In this document: piece by piece, positions 21,151 to 34,979 of the stretch
Position numbering within the stretch: position 1 is the first letter of the stretch
Layout: every line of letters begins with the position of its first letter
Assembly: GCA_013399015.1 (NCBI GenBank)
Contig: VWZX01004918.1
Location: 763,369-827,368, forward strand
Reading direction: 5' to 3'
Length of the DNA stretch: 64,000 nucleotides
DNA from: Galbula dea
Lineage: Eukaryota > Chordata > Aves > Piciformes > Galbulidae
The notes under the pieces: generated by a model
The model's input: the letters and a program-made list of their open reading frames with translations, nothing else
What the model was told of the DNA's origin: nothing
The model's database searches: none
Made by a program: the position numbers and the translations under genes

Positions 21151-21177
21151 CATTGGCATGAGGAATGCATGCCAATG
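21151..21177. repeat. Perfect 10-base inverted repeat
   Basis: CATTGGCATG and its exact reverse complement CATGCCAATG are separated by seven bases, so the site could form a small hairpin. A match this short is close to what chance would give in 64 kb. Confidence 0.6.
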
Positions 21178-22950
21178 AGGGGAGGGGCTGCAGAGAAGAG
21201 TTACCAGAGGAGGGGGTTGAATATTGTCCCTGAAAGTCCAGATTTTACTGTGGGTCCAGTGAATGGCTGCACACTACAAATATGGATGAAAGTGGTCTGA
21301 ATGGAACTTGTCCACTACAAAATCTCTGCACCAGTGAAGTGTCTTGAGTCCCTCAGAAGAAGGTTTATTAGGCAGAAAATTTGATTCAGTGTCCTTTTGT
21401 TTCTTTTGCATCTTTATAATTTTCTTCACTGATAGCAGAAAGAGATGAGAAATCAGGGAGCATAACTCTTATCTAATAGAAACTTAATGAGAGATTTTAG
21501 TAGCTTTTTGAGGTACTAGGTCAATTTGTATCCTCTGATGTGGAAACACCAGACTCCAGATTTGCAGTATGACAACCATGTTTTGATTTTGTTATGGCAT
21601 TTTAGAAATGTTATTTTTTTCATACAGTTATATCTTCAGTGCATCTATGCAGTGGAAAAACTAGAAATAAATATGTAGCACTGAATCATAATTAGAAGGG
21701 AAAAAATCATTACCTGTCATGAAGAAAACTCTGCAATAATAAATACCACTGGCACATTTTACTGCTATCATAAATATTTATTCAGCACCTGTCCATAGGC
21801 TCAATTTATTACATCATATTCACTTAAATGTGTTTATGAAATGATCCTTCTGCACATACACACACATATTTTACCAAATTTTAGATTTTTTGATTAATGG
21901 CACAGACCTGTTTTGCTAGGTGGCACAGTCTGCTATACCTCTAATCCAATCTGGAAATAAAGACATTCTTAGTTCTTCTTATAATAGGGCCATTCTTCTT
22001 GCTACAGTTGTACCTCTTTTGTTTATTTTCTTTTAGAATGGATTGAGATTTAATAGTGATGTATTTCCTAATAAACACAGCTGGGGGACAGCTTCTGCCA
22101 TTATCTTAGATATACCTTTGTTACATCTTCCTTGGAACCCATTAAATATTCTTAGACAGTCACTTAGCAATGTACAAAAGCTTTCTTGTCTGATTTCAGC
22201 AGAGACATCAATCCAAATAGTCTGGGCTATATTGCATATTGTCAAGGTCTTAAATAGGTGTGATGAAGGTACAGTAGATGAAATGTCCTGATGTACATTT
22301 AATGTTTATTGTTAACCCTTTTAAAGAGTTCAGGATGTTTGGCCATGTCCAGCTGTTCTATCTTAATTCTAAATCACCCTCCCATTGTCTGTGTCTTTTC
22401 TTCTTCAGTCAGTCAGCCAAAGACCTTGTAGAACATTTACCCTGTGGTTTTAATTATCTGATCAAGGTAAAAGTGTAAAATTCATTACAATTTCACAGCA
22501 AGTTCACACCTTAGTACCAGTCTTCTAGGAAGTTGAAAGTAAGTTTGTGGCAGATTTGAAAGGAGAGGATTCTTTGCTTCCCTGCTTTTCCTTTGCTTTC
22601 AGGCTTGGGTCGTCAGAAACTGACATCATTGGTACCTGGTGTTGCTGATTCAAAGTGGTGTGTTTTGGTCTGTGAACTTGTTCTAGTTCTAATTTGAACA
22701 TATTGCAGATTCACTCCTGTGGGTAGTTCACTAATGAAGTTGAGATTATTTATCTGCTCTGTTGTATTTCTCACAAGATTAAAACAATGCAGGTGAATAT
22801 AGTATGTAAATGCAGGTAGGTGCTAGAGGCTCTGACCATGTGGACTCTAGTCCATCTAACCTGGATCACCTGCTTCTAAAAGTCTTGGTCCTATGCATTA
22901 TAGAAAAGTAAAATAGCCAATCAACAATATCAAACTCTTAGGAAAAAAAC

Positions 22951-22969
22951 CCAACCAACCAACCAACCA
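22951..22969. repeat. AACC microsatellite
   Basis: About 4.5 units of AACC following a short A-run. Confidence 0.8.
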
Positions 22970-25900
22970 CTTCAAAAACCAGAGGAGAATGAAACTCACA
23001 GGCAAACTCACCTAGGCTGATCACCCTTAATCATACCTTGTAACATTAAACACTACACAGAGGAGAAACATCTGGCTTCCTCCTTCAGAGATAATATGGA
23101 CACCAAAATCTCTCTCATTACCCAGATACTCTGCAAATAAGAAAAATGACACATGGGTTAACTTCAACATTGTATGAAGTGTCTACATCTTGTAGATAAA
23201 GCAGTAGTTGAGTGAACCAGGGTCTTACCCAACTCATGCTTTCAGCCATGGCTTTTAAGGTTTTCATTAGGTCTGGCTCTGAGGTGTGTCTGTCCCAGTG
23301 GATACAGAGGGAAGCTGTCAACTGTGGTCTAATATTAAGTGCCAGAAACATCTAGGTCAGATCCTCTCCTACCAGAGATGGTGGGGAGCTGTATTTTGCA
23401 GAGTTTAATGGACAAACCTTTCAGGAAGATAGCCGATTCAACTTGATATCTAAATTGCTTTTTACAGCATTTGTGCTGGCAGATCTGTTGAAGATGTAGG
23501 ACCCTTCAAATGTCTTAGTTATCTAATCAAAGGTGTGATTGAACTGTGGGATAAAATACACTCTTCATTGTCACAGTCTGAAACTAGGAGATTACTGAGA
23601 TGTCAGGGAGCTAATGCTCTGCTTCCAGCTTGACCAGCATCCCCAAGTGGGAGCTGTGATGAGAAGCTTGTGTGGCACAAGGCATGGAGAGTCCTTAAGA
23701 AGGCAGACAAAGAGCCTTCATTGCAGCTAAACTGCTGCTTATTTGATATTCTTGTGAATCACAGGTAGCAAAATTTGTATGGGGTAAATACTGTTGCCCA
23801 GTTAGCCAAATGAACTCTCCATGAAGTGAAAGGTGCACATCCTGAAATCTAACCCAGTATTTCAGCAGTTTAAAAGATGTTATTTTATACACTGGGTGTT
23901 TCTTAAATGTTCCATTGTATTGAGAACTCTATAAATGCTAATTTAATTTAAAAGTCTTTGTATCTTAAACATAAATGAAAACAACAGGCTAGAAGCCTTG
24001 CTGGAAGTTTGCATGGACCTCTGCTTATGCATAATTTTCCTTATCTTCTGCAGCACACTTTCTTTTTTTTTCTTTAAATGAGCAATATGCAAGAACATTT
24101 CCTCTCTTTTCTTTTATAAGATTTCTTCTAACAGTCACCTTTGCTTTCAGAATTAAAATTCCACCTCCCAATTGTAAGAATAACAAACCACTATGTTTTA
24201 ATGTTGTAGGCATGAAGATACCAGTTGGCATTTAGCTGTCCCATATACTAGTTCATGCATGTGAAAGAAAATTATTATACTCAACAATTTTTGGTCATTT
24301 ACCCAGTTTAGGATCTGTGCTGTTAGCTCAAAAGCTGCCCTTGTATATGAAGGTGTAATTTTATCTGTCTGTAAGTCCCAAGTAATTGTATGAGTATATT
24401 CTCATAAAGTATTTGACCAGAAGGACTGTCACTGTGCACAGGATTGAGTGCAGAGATCTCCCTGTGCTCTGCTGCACTCCCTATGGCACCTCTGGGAAGT
24501 TAGTTTTATTATCAGTCATTCTCAGGCTCCTCATCTGTAAATCAAGGATTCCTCTCTGCCTCCTGTAGGGCTGGTAATGTGAAATATTTGTGAATTCATG
24601 GATAAGGAGTAATATTGTGCAATTGTTATTTAAAAAGGGATTTAGATATGTTGCTCTGAGGTCAGGCACTTGCAACATTGTCATGGACTGCTTTAAACTG
24701 TGGCTAAGCCAAAGGGTCTGTGACAGCATCAGGCTATCTTTAATTCAGAGATTTTTATGTCTTTTTCAACTCTATGGCAAGAATCTTTCATTTCCAGTTG
24801 TAAAAATCATTTATTTTTTGTGTGTTTGTCTAACAAGAGAAGGCTGCAGAATGTAGTAAAGTATGAATCTGGTTAGTTGTGTTTTGTCTCCCATGTTTTA
24901 GGCATTTATGGGAATGATGCAGAAGCTTCTCTGTTAATAAAATTCCCATTGATACAGAGGCATCCTTGGGATATTAGGCAGAATTTAGATCCAGATCTCC
25001 TATGACTGTTTTGACTAGAGGTAAGCCTGTAATTGCAACATGGATACAGAGCAATGATGACAAATAATGACTGGTTCTGGAAGGTAGACAAATAATTATG
25101 ATTTCCTATGTGCTATCAGGGGCTACCATTGCCTTGTGTACTGTGGTCAGAAGGATTTTTACATCTTCACTCTCTTTGCTCAGGAGATTTTGAAGTGCCT
25201 GTATAACCTGCAATTCTTCTTTTACTTTTTTTCTACTTCTATTCACAGTCAGCTTCTGTTGTTATGGGTATTTAACACAATTCTCTGCAAAGAGAGTCAC
25301 AGTCCTGGTATTCATGTAGTAGAAGAAACATTAAAGTGTTGCCTGTATATGTTGTTCAAGGCTCATTTCCATGCTAGGGTCAGAAAAAATGATTTTTTCC
25401 AGAGCAGATAGGATATAAAGTACTGTTTTCAGGTTCCATAATCAAGACAAATACAACAGCCTGTTGCTATGCACCATATATTTTCCACATTATAGTAATG
25501 GATGCACTGCTGCCACCTGCTATGTCAGGACTTCCAGCTAATTGGAGTAAGTTATGTGTGTTCCAGTTACTCTTACGGTCTATAAAGAGCTGCTTTGTCC
25601 TAAACTAGATAATAATTTTTGATGGATTTCCTTATGGCAGCAGATATTGCTGTACTCTGGTGAGAACTGTTGGTTTTTTTTACACACACAGGTGTTTTCT
25701 GTACTTATGAAGACTTTAGAGATGATTCTTTCTCCTGAGTTTATGTTAAGGCATAGCACCTGGTGTAGGTGACCTGACCCAGATCCAGGTGTGTTAATCC
25801 TGGAAGGGGCATGAGTAGCCATGGTTAGGGAGGTACCATCCACTTGTGGGCACTGGCTGCAGAAGTGCTGTATGCCCTGCTGCTTCAGCCTGGGGTCTGT

Positions 25901-26225
25901 GATAGTTCCATCAAGAGCTGTTAGATCCTCCTGCCCCAGGAGAAGAGTTCAGGCCACGTGGGAGAAGGTTTCAGGCCAGATGAATCAGAGGTAAGATAAC
26001 TGTAAGGGTAAGAAGTTGCCCTGAGTGCAGGAGATGTTGGCTCTGTGCAGCATGGCCCACTTGACCTGTTCTCTCTGCTCTCTTAGCTTCACTGAGCTGG
26101 GTGGAAATTAACCTCAGGATCTTTTCAGATGCATGACCTTATTGTTCCTGTCTTTTCTCTGAATTTCTTTTTTTTCTTTCTGCTGTGGTTGCAATATTGT
26201 CTTAAGGTGAAACTGTGACATCAAA

Positions 26226-26512
26226 AATCATAGAATAGAATCATAGAATCATTCTGGTTGGAAAGGACCTCTGAGATCAGAGAGTCCAACCATCCACCCA
26301 ACACTACCATGCTCACCACTAGACCATGTCCCCAAGCACCACATCTATATGTTTGTTGAACCCCTCCAGGGATGGTGGTTCTACCACTGCCCTGGGCAGC
26401 CTGGGCCAATACTTGATAACCCTTTTAGGGAAGAAATTCTTCCTACTATTCAATCTGAACCTCCCCTGGTACAATTTTTCCTCTTGTCCTAGCACTTGTT
26501 ACCTGGGAGAAT
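26226..26512 (-). mobile_element. CR1 LINE fragment, 5'-truncated
   Basis: Starts with a tail of two to three AGAATCAT-type units (ATCATAGAATAGAATCATAG) and continues through the reverse-complement CR1 3' region: AAGGACCTCTGAGATCAGAG, CCACCCAACACTACCATGCT, GACCATGTCCCCAAGCACC, CCAGGGATGGTGG, AAATTCTTCCTACTATTC, then CCTCCCCTGGTACAATTTT. The right boundary is approximate. Confidence 0.94.
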
Positions 26513-27810
26513 GTGGTATTTTTAAAGTAGGTTTAATTTTTGTAATACAAATCTAACTAGATTTGGCACCTGGTGGCTGCAATCTAGGTCTACAGTCATT
26601 TAAGAAGAGCTGGAGCTGGATGTCTACCAGAACATAGTATGTAGAATTTTTAAAATAAATTTCCCTATAGTAAGTGATTTATTACTTTTCAAAGATACCA
26701 GGGTGCTGTATTTTAATCATTCTTTAATACTCAGGGTTGCAGATTGTGCATGACAGAGTAAAAAATGGGATTAAATGTATGTGATCCATTGTTGGCTCCT
26801 GTACTCAGTCTGGAGAGCATGTATTTGAGCTCTGGCAGGAAGCCTAACCTCTTCAGAGAAGAGAAGTTCTTTTCCTTCTCAGGTGCCTCATATGGTCCCA
26901 AATATTGGCCAATGTGGCCTTGCTGGAACTGCAGGTTTCATTCTTCAAACTTTCTTCCTCCTTACTTTAATTGGAACAGTCTCTTTTCTTTCTCCCTTCT
27001 CCTCTGCAGCTTTAACAGCCTCCTTTTTTGAGGTGAGATGGGAGGTGACAGCAATAATATCCTCAAGGTTATGGTCAATTGTCTTTGGAAAAAAAAGGCT
27101 AGCTGTTTTGTAAAAGACAAAACCCAATAGGATATGGCTATGTTCTATAAAAACATGAGAAAAATGTGAATTCATATTTTATAATAAAAATGTTTAGTAT
27201 CTGCTAGTACTTGTCATGATGGCAATAAGCAAAAAATAGTGACCTTACAGTGGGTATAAAATGGTAGAGTTTTTGTGCTATGAATCTGTTTTGTACCTCT
27301 CCCTGTCCCATCTCAACCTCACAACAGTGCCATATAGTGCTAGTCATGGCTGAATAGTGAGGGGAGGCTTCAGACAGCAATCTTCAGTCTTAGAGGCTAC
27401 TTGTGTCATGAAGAAAAGGAAAAATATATGATAACTGCTAGTGAAAATATTTTCTACTTGCTTTGGGCATCTCATCAGTTCACTGAGTTTATTTCAAATC
27501 CATGTTCTTGCAGAGCATGCAGGATCTTTTGAGATCTCTGTGATGTTAAGACCATTTTACTCACCTTTTCATGTGTAAGACTATCTGAAGTGTACAGAAT
27601 ATCTGAAATAAGCAAGTTTATATATCACATAAACATGTATTGCTTTACAAAGCACAGGAAGATAAACCTAGGTGGGTTTTTTTTCTCCCACCTCTTTTCT
27701 CTTTAGCTCTCTTAAACCTGTAAATTAAGTGAATGAACAGAAAGACATAGTCAGGTTTGTGCAATAGTCTTGTTGGTCCAAAATACACTAACTAGCTAAC
27801 TGTAAATGAT
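26513..27810. other. Intronic sequence without recognised elements
   Basis: Unique sequence between two CR1 copies. No exon recognised. Confidence 0.45.
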
Positions 27811-27897
27811 ATAGAATCATAGAATCACAGAATCATTAAGGTTGGAAGAGACATTTAAGATCAAGTCCAACCACCAACCCGTCACCACTATGTCCAA
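27811..27897 (-). mobile_element. CR1 3'-end fragment
   Basis: Reads ATAGAATCATAGAATCACAG, AATCATTAAGGTTGGAAGAG and AAGATCAAGTCCAACCACCA, the reverse complement of the CR1 end. It is truncated after about 85 bases. Confidence 0.92.
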
Positions 27898-30499
27898 TGT
27901 GTTCTGTTCTTCTTTTCCTGCAAAAATACTGTCTCCTATAAACTTCACTGAGTGTTGGGTTTTTTTAGTGTTTTTTCCTAGATACTTCTTGCCTACAAAG
28001 CTGATAAGACAACACTTTTGAGGCACTAGGAAGCATGAACCCTCTTTGCAAAGCTGGTGCAGCTAGCTAATTGCTAGTCCAGGCAGTCTTCACTTTTTGG
28101 TGCAGCAGGTTTTGTCACATATAAATGGAAGCAGAAATGGGAATTACCCTGTGATTGACAGTGTCTTGACTATGTAATTAATCACTTTCCTTTAAGTGTG
28201 CATTAAGCAAAGAGTTATTTTTAAGAAGACTGAAAGATCTGAGAAATGCCCTTTGTCTTTGATCCTCTTTTAAACTTGGAATTAAAAGTATCTAAAGCTA
28301 GTAATAGGTTTTTTTCTCCAAAAGAAGTTTGCTGAAATGGGGGAATATTCTAGATTAATTAATCTCTGGTCTTGCTATAAGCAGAGTATGGAGACTGGGA
28401 AGACTCAGAGTTGCAAAGCATCATTTTATGCTGAAACCTCATGTACTTTGTGGAGGAGTTTGGATTTAGAAGGGTTTATGTTCAACCTTCTCTTTCTCAA
28501 GTTTTTTTTTTGAAACCATTTTCAGCAGGGATGAGTTGGGAAATAAAGATTAGGAAAGGAATATAAAAATACTTAGGTTCCTTATTCTCTTCCTCCACCT
28601 TTCCAAGGACTGGAGTTTGCTCGTGGTGGCTCTCAGAAAAGCCTGTGGCTCAAGAAATGATTCCTGTCTGAGGAAAGGTTGTCTTTTTACAAACCCCTGA
28701 GGCATATTATTGTCAAAAGATTGATTCACTTAATTCATATTCTGTGACTCATCACTCTAATGAGATCTGGGTTATTCATGCCAGAGATAGTCATAGATTA
28801 TCCTCTACTTATTAACATAAGGAAACACTGAGCTGTGATACTTGCTTTTGAAGAATACTTGCAGCAATCAGTTCCTCTTAAGACATTTATTTCCCATGCA
28901 CCAGTTTACCCTTTGTTTACTTTATAAAAGCTTGCTGTGAAGATGAGCAATGCAAGTCATGTGAAAATCCAGCTCTGGTAATGTGTATTGAAAGGACACT
29001 CAATAATCCTCTAACATTTTGTCTTGCTCATCTTTGTCACTAGTAATTTGACACAAAGAAAGGGACCTATCACTCCATATATATTGAGAGAATATCGAAG
29101 TTGTGGTGATTCAGATATTGCAGCTCTGCCGTAATAGAGAAAGAACCAGATGTGGAATGAAGTAATGTGATATGAAATAAAGTGATGCAGGATAAGAACA
29201 GACAGTTGCATTACATTATTCAGTGGAACAGAATCTGAAACTGCTGCAGGGGAATGAATACATGATACATAATGTGGACCAATATATCATGTAGATCATT
29301 TAATATATTGAAAAACTGATGTAGAATGCACTATTGAGATGAGGTTTGTAATGTATTCTGCAGGGAGAATTTTCTTTCAGTCTTCCTGTCTTAGGCATGG
29401 ACATAGTGGAATATATTTTTGTGCTAAAGAGCAGCTGACCTTGCCTCCCTTTACAATAGGAGAATCTCTAAATGTATGCTTTCATAAAGATCATTATATG
29501 TAATGTAGAAAACTGGTTTTCCAAAGTAGTAGTGTCAGGGTCAAATCAATCTTGCACACAATTGAAGAATTTATATATGTTTGTATATATATATATATAT
29601 ATTATTTTCTTCTGAATTGTGTAATAATCTTTTGACAACAACACTGCTCCAGGAAATCAGAATTGTTACATTTAAGAAAGATTTAAATTATCTACAAGGA
29701 AAGCTTATGTTATGTGGAAAGAATGTTCAGTTGACAGAAAAGCTTCAAGTTTTGAGTGTTTATCCTAGATGTGGGTTGTTGTTTATTTTTCCCCTAGTGA
29801 TTGGTTGCATATAGCCTGCATCAATCTGTCCACATCCAGGATCCAATTAATTTTCTGAATGACAAAGTAGTATTTTTTCATGCTGCTCCATTGATTTATA
29901 GTAACTGGAAATAAGCTTAATTAAGAACCTATTTTTTTTTTGCACAGAGAATCAAGAAGATCTGTTGGGGTCTCTTAAGCTTCAGCAAAGCAAATATGTT
30001 GGCTTACTTGTTGAAACTGGAAAAACTCTCCCTGAGGATTATTAAATGCATTTTATAGGTGTGAAAAAGATTTGATGGTAACAAATACATCTATAAAGAA
30101 TTTTCACACCTTTTTTTTTTCTTTTTAAAAAACCTGTTGCTAAACTGGGGAGAAATCTTGTTTCTTAATGTAGGTGACTAAATGCTTCAGGAGATGCACC
30201 TCCCCAGGGGCACTCCATTTAAATGCCAGCCTATTTAATGTATTCTGTAAGAATAGAGGCACAGCTTATAAAAAGAACATTAAAGCATATTTATACTCTG
30301 TATATTGCCTAAGGATCTCACTACTAATAAGAATATCAGCTATTATATTTCAGTCATTAGTTGTGGGGATGCATTCAGTTGCAGAACAGGTTAATGTGTG
30401 TTGTTTATTTGGGGTATCTTAGGGAAACATGAGTCTGTTTCACCAGCTGGAAGTAACTCTTCATGAGAGTTCTTTAAAGCAAATGAGTAGAAGGGAAGA
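27898..30499. other. Intronic sequence without recognised genes
   Basis: Unique AT-rich sequence. A TA microsatellite at 29584-29602 is listed separately. No exon or mobile element recognised. Confidence 0.45.
29584..29602. repeat. TA microsatellite
   Basis: About nine TA units. Confidence 0.9.
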
Positions 30500-30715
30500 A
30501 TCACCACCCTTGACCTGTTGGTCACACTTCAGCCTAAGATGAAATTGGCTTTCTGGGCTGTGAGTGCAGATTGCTGGCTCATACTCAGTTTTTCATCCCC
30601 TAAGAACCCCAAGACCTTCTCTGCAGGGCTGCTCTCATCATAGCCCAGCCTGTGTTGGTGCTTGGTGTATAGTATTGCTCATAATCTGGTGTCCTCCCCA
30701 GCTCTGTCACTCCTC
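30500..30715 (-). mobile_element. Internal CR1 LINE fragment
   Basis: Matches an inner part of CR1 read in reverse complement: CCTTGACCTGTTGGTCACAC, TGGCTTTCTGGGCTGTGAGT, TTGCTGGCTCATACTCAGTT, CAAGACCTTCTCTGCAGGGC, TGCTCTCATCATAGCCCAGC. This region lies several hundred bases or more before the CR1 3' end and no tail is attached. It is therefore truncated on both sides, or separated from its tail by deletion. Boundaries are approximate. Confidence 0.85.
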
Positions 30716-30929
30716 CCCTCCTCTCCCACCAAGAGTAAAAGGATGCAATGGAAGTCTGCCATATATAGGAAGAGAGTATGTTGTTGTAATTTTTGTATTC
30801 ATTTTGTTTTACCTGCACCAAAAGCCCCTGGTTTTGTAGTGTTGGTGTGCTGGCTTTTTCTGGAAGGCAGAAGAGTTTTATTTCTCTATACTTTAGGAAA
30901 AAACAACCAACCAACCAGCCAAAAAGCCA

Positions 30930-30985
30930 GGACAAGATGATCTCCAGAGGTTCCTTCAACCTCTAATATCCTGTGATTTTGTGAC
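30930..30985 (+). mobile_element. CR1 3'-end remnant
   Basis: Reads AAGATGATCTCCAGAGGTTC, CTTCAACCTCTAATATCCTG and TGATTTTGTGA, the forward-strand end of CR1. It follows a short AACC-rich run at 30903-30920. Its orientation is opposite to the internal CR1 piece at 30500-30715, so the two are separate insertions or were rearranged. Confidence 0.8.
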
Positions 30986-31626
30986 TTTTGGTGTGGTTTG
31001 TTTGGTAGACCCTTAAATCATGAGTAAAACTGGATGTAAGATTAGAGTTGCTATATACCAATAAACATGTTGCTCAGAGTTTGGTAATGAACAATATGAT
31101 GCAGTAATATTGGATGAAGTCATTATTTGATAAAAATAGAATACTCCTATGCCTTTGCATTTTGAACAGGTGCTGTTCAAAACTGTGTAGGCCATCTCTG
31201 CATAAATTAATTTTCCTGAATTAACAATAGTTAGGGTTTTTTAATGGCATGTTTTTATCATTTCTGCCACTTCTGGGGTTTTCTTTGGTGGGTTTATTTA
31301 TTATTTTTCTCATGCTGTTTAACAAGGTTTGTAATTAGAATAAGCAGCTCCATTTGTATAGTGGATTTGTAATTAAACATAAGCCATTATCTAGCTTGGC
31401 TGTACTAAGCTGAGTGCAAACTAGCAATGAAAGAGAACAATTCATCCACTTTTATGTAGCAATGACTATTATTAGTAGTGGTATAGTAGTTAACACTAAA
31501 TCTGAGGTATGTGGTCAGTATAAAACATGTTATTTCTGTTTCATCTGTTAGTCCCTGGCATGGGTAAAGTGTGTAATGGTTTAAATGTTTTAACAATAAG
31601 GTTTGGGGTCTTTGCTCTCTGAGATG

Positions 31627-31794
31627 GTGAATATACTTAAATATAGATCTCTCAAATTAAAGTATTGGTTCTACCTTCAAAAGTGAGCATGGTATTTTGT
31701 GCATAAAGAAGTGAATATACTTAAATATAGGTCTCTCAGGTTAAAGTATTGGTTCTACCTTCAAAAGTGGGGATGCTATTTTGTGGATAAAGAA
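31627..31794. repeat. 84-base tandem duplication
   Basis: Two adjoining copies, 31627-31710 and 31711-31794, each beginning GTGAATATACTTAAATATAG and ending GATAAAGAA or GCATAAAGAA. I count seven differences over 84 bases (about 92% identity) and no gaps. This points to a local duplication that is not recent. No function is evident. Confidence 0.95.
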
Positions 31795-33566
31795 GTCAGA
31801 TATGTTATGCAAACATCTGAAGAAGTTTTCTAGAATAACATCCTAACTGTTTTAGCAATTGTTTTACACATCAAGCAATAGGATAGCTACCAATGCAGTT
31901 GCCTTTGTATCCTTTTGTTTGTAAATTTAAGTGAAAATTAATTCAGTGTAATTTATTAATGATACCTTGTTGAAATGAACTCTGTGTTTTCCAGGGCTTT
32001 TTTATGACATAAATATGTAACTTGGCAATTTACATGTCTTTTGTAAATTTTGTGTATAAATCCCTTTATTCAGAAGAGTTGTGGATAGAGTGTGGCACCT
32101 CCAGGAGAAGGGTAACAGGGCTTGCTGTCTTTTCCTTTGGTCTTCAGAAAACCTGTGCAGATAGCTTTGACAGCATCAGGGGTTTTTTTGCCAATAAATA
32201 CAAAACCAAATACTTACAAGCTTGCTGAAGGAACACTTAAGCTGTGTGTAGAAGAACATTGGTTCTGCTTTGAGACACATGTAACATCAAACACTACGAG
32301 GGCTTGGGTCAGCTCAGAGTGTTTCCACTCAAGGAATTTTACAACTCAGAACACTTGGACTCTTATTTGCACAAAATATAGCTCCACAGGAAAAGAAAAA
32401 GGAAGTTTCTTAGAAATCTGAAATTATTTCCAGTTTACAACAAAGCATTATGCAGATATATCAACCAAAACAAGTAAAATATCTGCTCATTACATATTTG
32501 GCTTTAATGCATCTGTTTGAAAAGAGCAGACATTCATGTAGATATATATATGGAAAATGAATGAAGAATAGCAGATACAAATCCATTCTTTCATCTTATT
32601 CTAGTTAACCACCTTTGAAATAAAAAAGAAAACCTTCCCAGCAATTCAGTGGAGCATGCAGGGGTTGACTGATTCTATCTGTGTAGCTGTTTGATCATCT
32701 AAAATTAAAACAGTTTCCTACACTTTTCTGTTCACTTCTGTGATAATGCAAAGGCTTCCCTCTCCCTCCTCTGTTTCTTTTCCCAGTGATTAATGAGAGG
32801 AGAAACATGATGGTCTGGGGGAGGTAGAACACCAATAGCCATAGCTGGTCATTTATCCCTAAGGAAAATTTCTGTTTGTTGTTCTTTCCTTCACAAATCC
32901 TGGCTAGTGAAATATTTTAGGTGTTCTTGGCACATTTTAAATGTTTTCTGTGCCAGTGAGGTCTCATTGTTGTTATGTACCTGTGACATATTTACACTGA
33001 GCGTTACATATTTGTTCTGTACACTCTTTACTTGAGCTACAAGAAGGATATCTGTGTGAAGAGGGTAATTTACAGGTGTGGTTTTAGCTTTGTGTTCCAA
33101 CTGAAGGTGTTAGTGTTCTTTCATGCTGTTGCTGAGCTAGGCAGTGGGATGGGTAGTTTTTCTTTCTTAATGTAGTCAGGGTAAATTGATAAATGGATTT
33201 AATTACCTGCACACAGAGGCTGTTAAGATGGATTCCTTGAAATGAAGTGTTATAAACAGTAATACAGAATTAGGCTTTTAGAAAACAAAGCAAGAACTAG
33301 GAAGACACTTTCTTCTGAAATGAATCTTTTGTCATACTTACCTAGTCAGTAAAATTATACTAGTGTAAAATAAGTGCAGGTGAGCTCAGGAGCAGACTTT
33401 GTTTTCCCACCTTGTCTGCTAAACACTGTGCTGTTTAGAAGTTTCAAAATTAACACACTCATAATCTAGGCAAGGGTAGTAAAGTGCAGTGGTAGTTTAT
33501 CACAACAAAGAGGACTTTCCAAAGCTTTTCCTTTTTTTCTTCTCCCTCTAACTCTTTCAGAAAAAG

Positions 33567-33590
33567 CAAACAAACAAACAAACAAACCCC
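33567..33590. repeat. CAAA microsatellite
   Basis: Five CAAA units in a row followed by CCCC. Confidence 0.9.
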
Positions 33591-34979
33591 AAACATCAGA
33601 AACTGGAGAGGACTGGAGAGGAAATAAAGCTTGCTCAGCAGACTTCAGATTGTGTTTGTGTGTTTGGCTTGTTGCAGAAACATCCTTGGGTGCAGTCTGC
33701 CATCACCACAGGTTACTTGGCCCTTGCATCCTGCAGGTCTGTCATAACTGAAGATCCACCCAGCATAGCACACAGGACTAGGTTTTTGCTCCTCAGAAAA
33801 ATAATTCTTAAATCCAGTTACAAAGAAATTCCACACTGGCAGTTTCCTGCATTAAAGAGATTTTCTTCTGTGAAGGTGACAGTCTGAGGATGTACTAATA
33901 TTTGGTGCTGACTCCCTGTATGATCTGGGGAGGCAAATTCTGTCCTCATTTTCCTTGTCCTTATTAGGGGCTGAATTCCAACCCATGGAAGTATCACTCA
34001 GGTGGATTTGTAAAAGGCTGGAGATAATCTGAGGCAGCTGATTTATTATTCATGTTCTCAGGTCAGAGAAAAGTTTCTCATAGAGAGAGACCTTATATAT
34101 ACTCAGATTTGGGGAAAACTGGAGGGACAGATGTTGTGGATATGAATGCACGTAGCAATATCTTTAAAAAGCTGACTCTGAAACACATTTAACACTTTAC
34201 AAACAGCAGAAATACTGCTTTTCAAGAGACTGTAGTTCATGGAATTTCCTTTTAGGTGAGGGAGGCAGCACTGCTGAATTTAATTGCTCTGATTGGTAGC
34301 TCATGGACCTTCCAGTCATGCTTTCCTTTCAAGATTTTTTTTTTTGTATTTAGTTTTTCTCTATTGGATCTTTAACATTTTCCCTTGGAGTATGATGCTG
34401 TGAGGTGCTGGGTGGTTGTTTTCTGGGAGGAGGTAGGTGCTTTTAACTTCCAGAGACTTTCCTGAATGTTGGATGCACTCAGCACATCACAGGAGAGTGG
34501 CCCTCAAAGTTCCCTTTGATTCTGCAGAGTGGCTAAGGGACAGCAGTAGTGGTGGATGTGTTATGCCAGGCTAACTAGGCACTGCTCTGTAAAAGGCTGG
34601 GGTTTTTTTATCCAAGAGAATACTCACATTAGTAAGAACATCTTGGTGAAAACCTACAGTTTACATTGTAATCCCTGCAATCTTTCCTAGATTTTTCAGA
34701 CTGCTTTCTCCCTGGACAGCTGATAACACTATTTCTTCCTAATACACCCTTGCAATATACAGCTAAAATAATGTCACAGAAAGTAAATGGCTTTACTCTC
34801 TAACTTGCTTAGTGCTTTATTTTCAGTCTTCCCAGGAGACATTCATAGACTTCAAAGCATACAGTACACAGATGGTGTTTAGGCTTTGTAGAGCATCTTA
34901 TTTTCATTAGGAATCCACTTGTTTTTAGCCTTGCACTAAAGAATCTGTGTCACTATTTGGGCCAGTCATTTCTTGTCAT

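Larger units (their letters stand above)
20593..26225. other. Intronic sequence without recognised genes
   Basis: About 5.6 kb of AT-rich unique sequence. Small structures seen are a perfect 10-base inverted repeat at 21151-21177 and an AACC microsatellite at 22951-22969. No exon, RNA gene or mobile element recognised. Confidence 0.5.
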
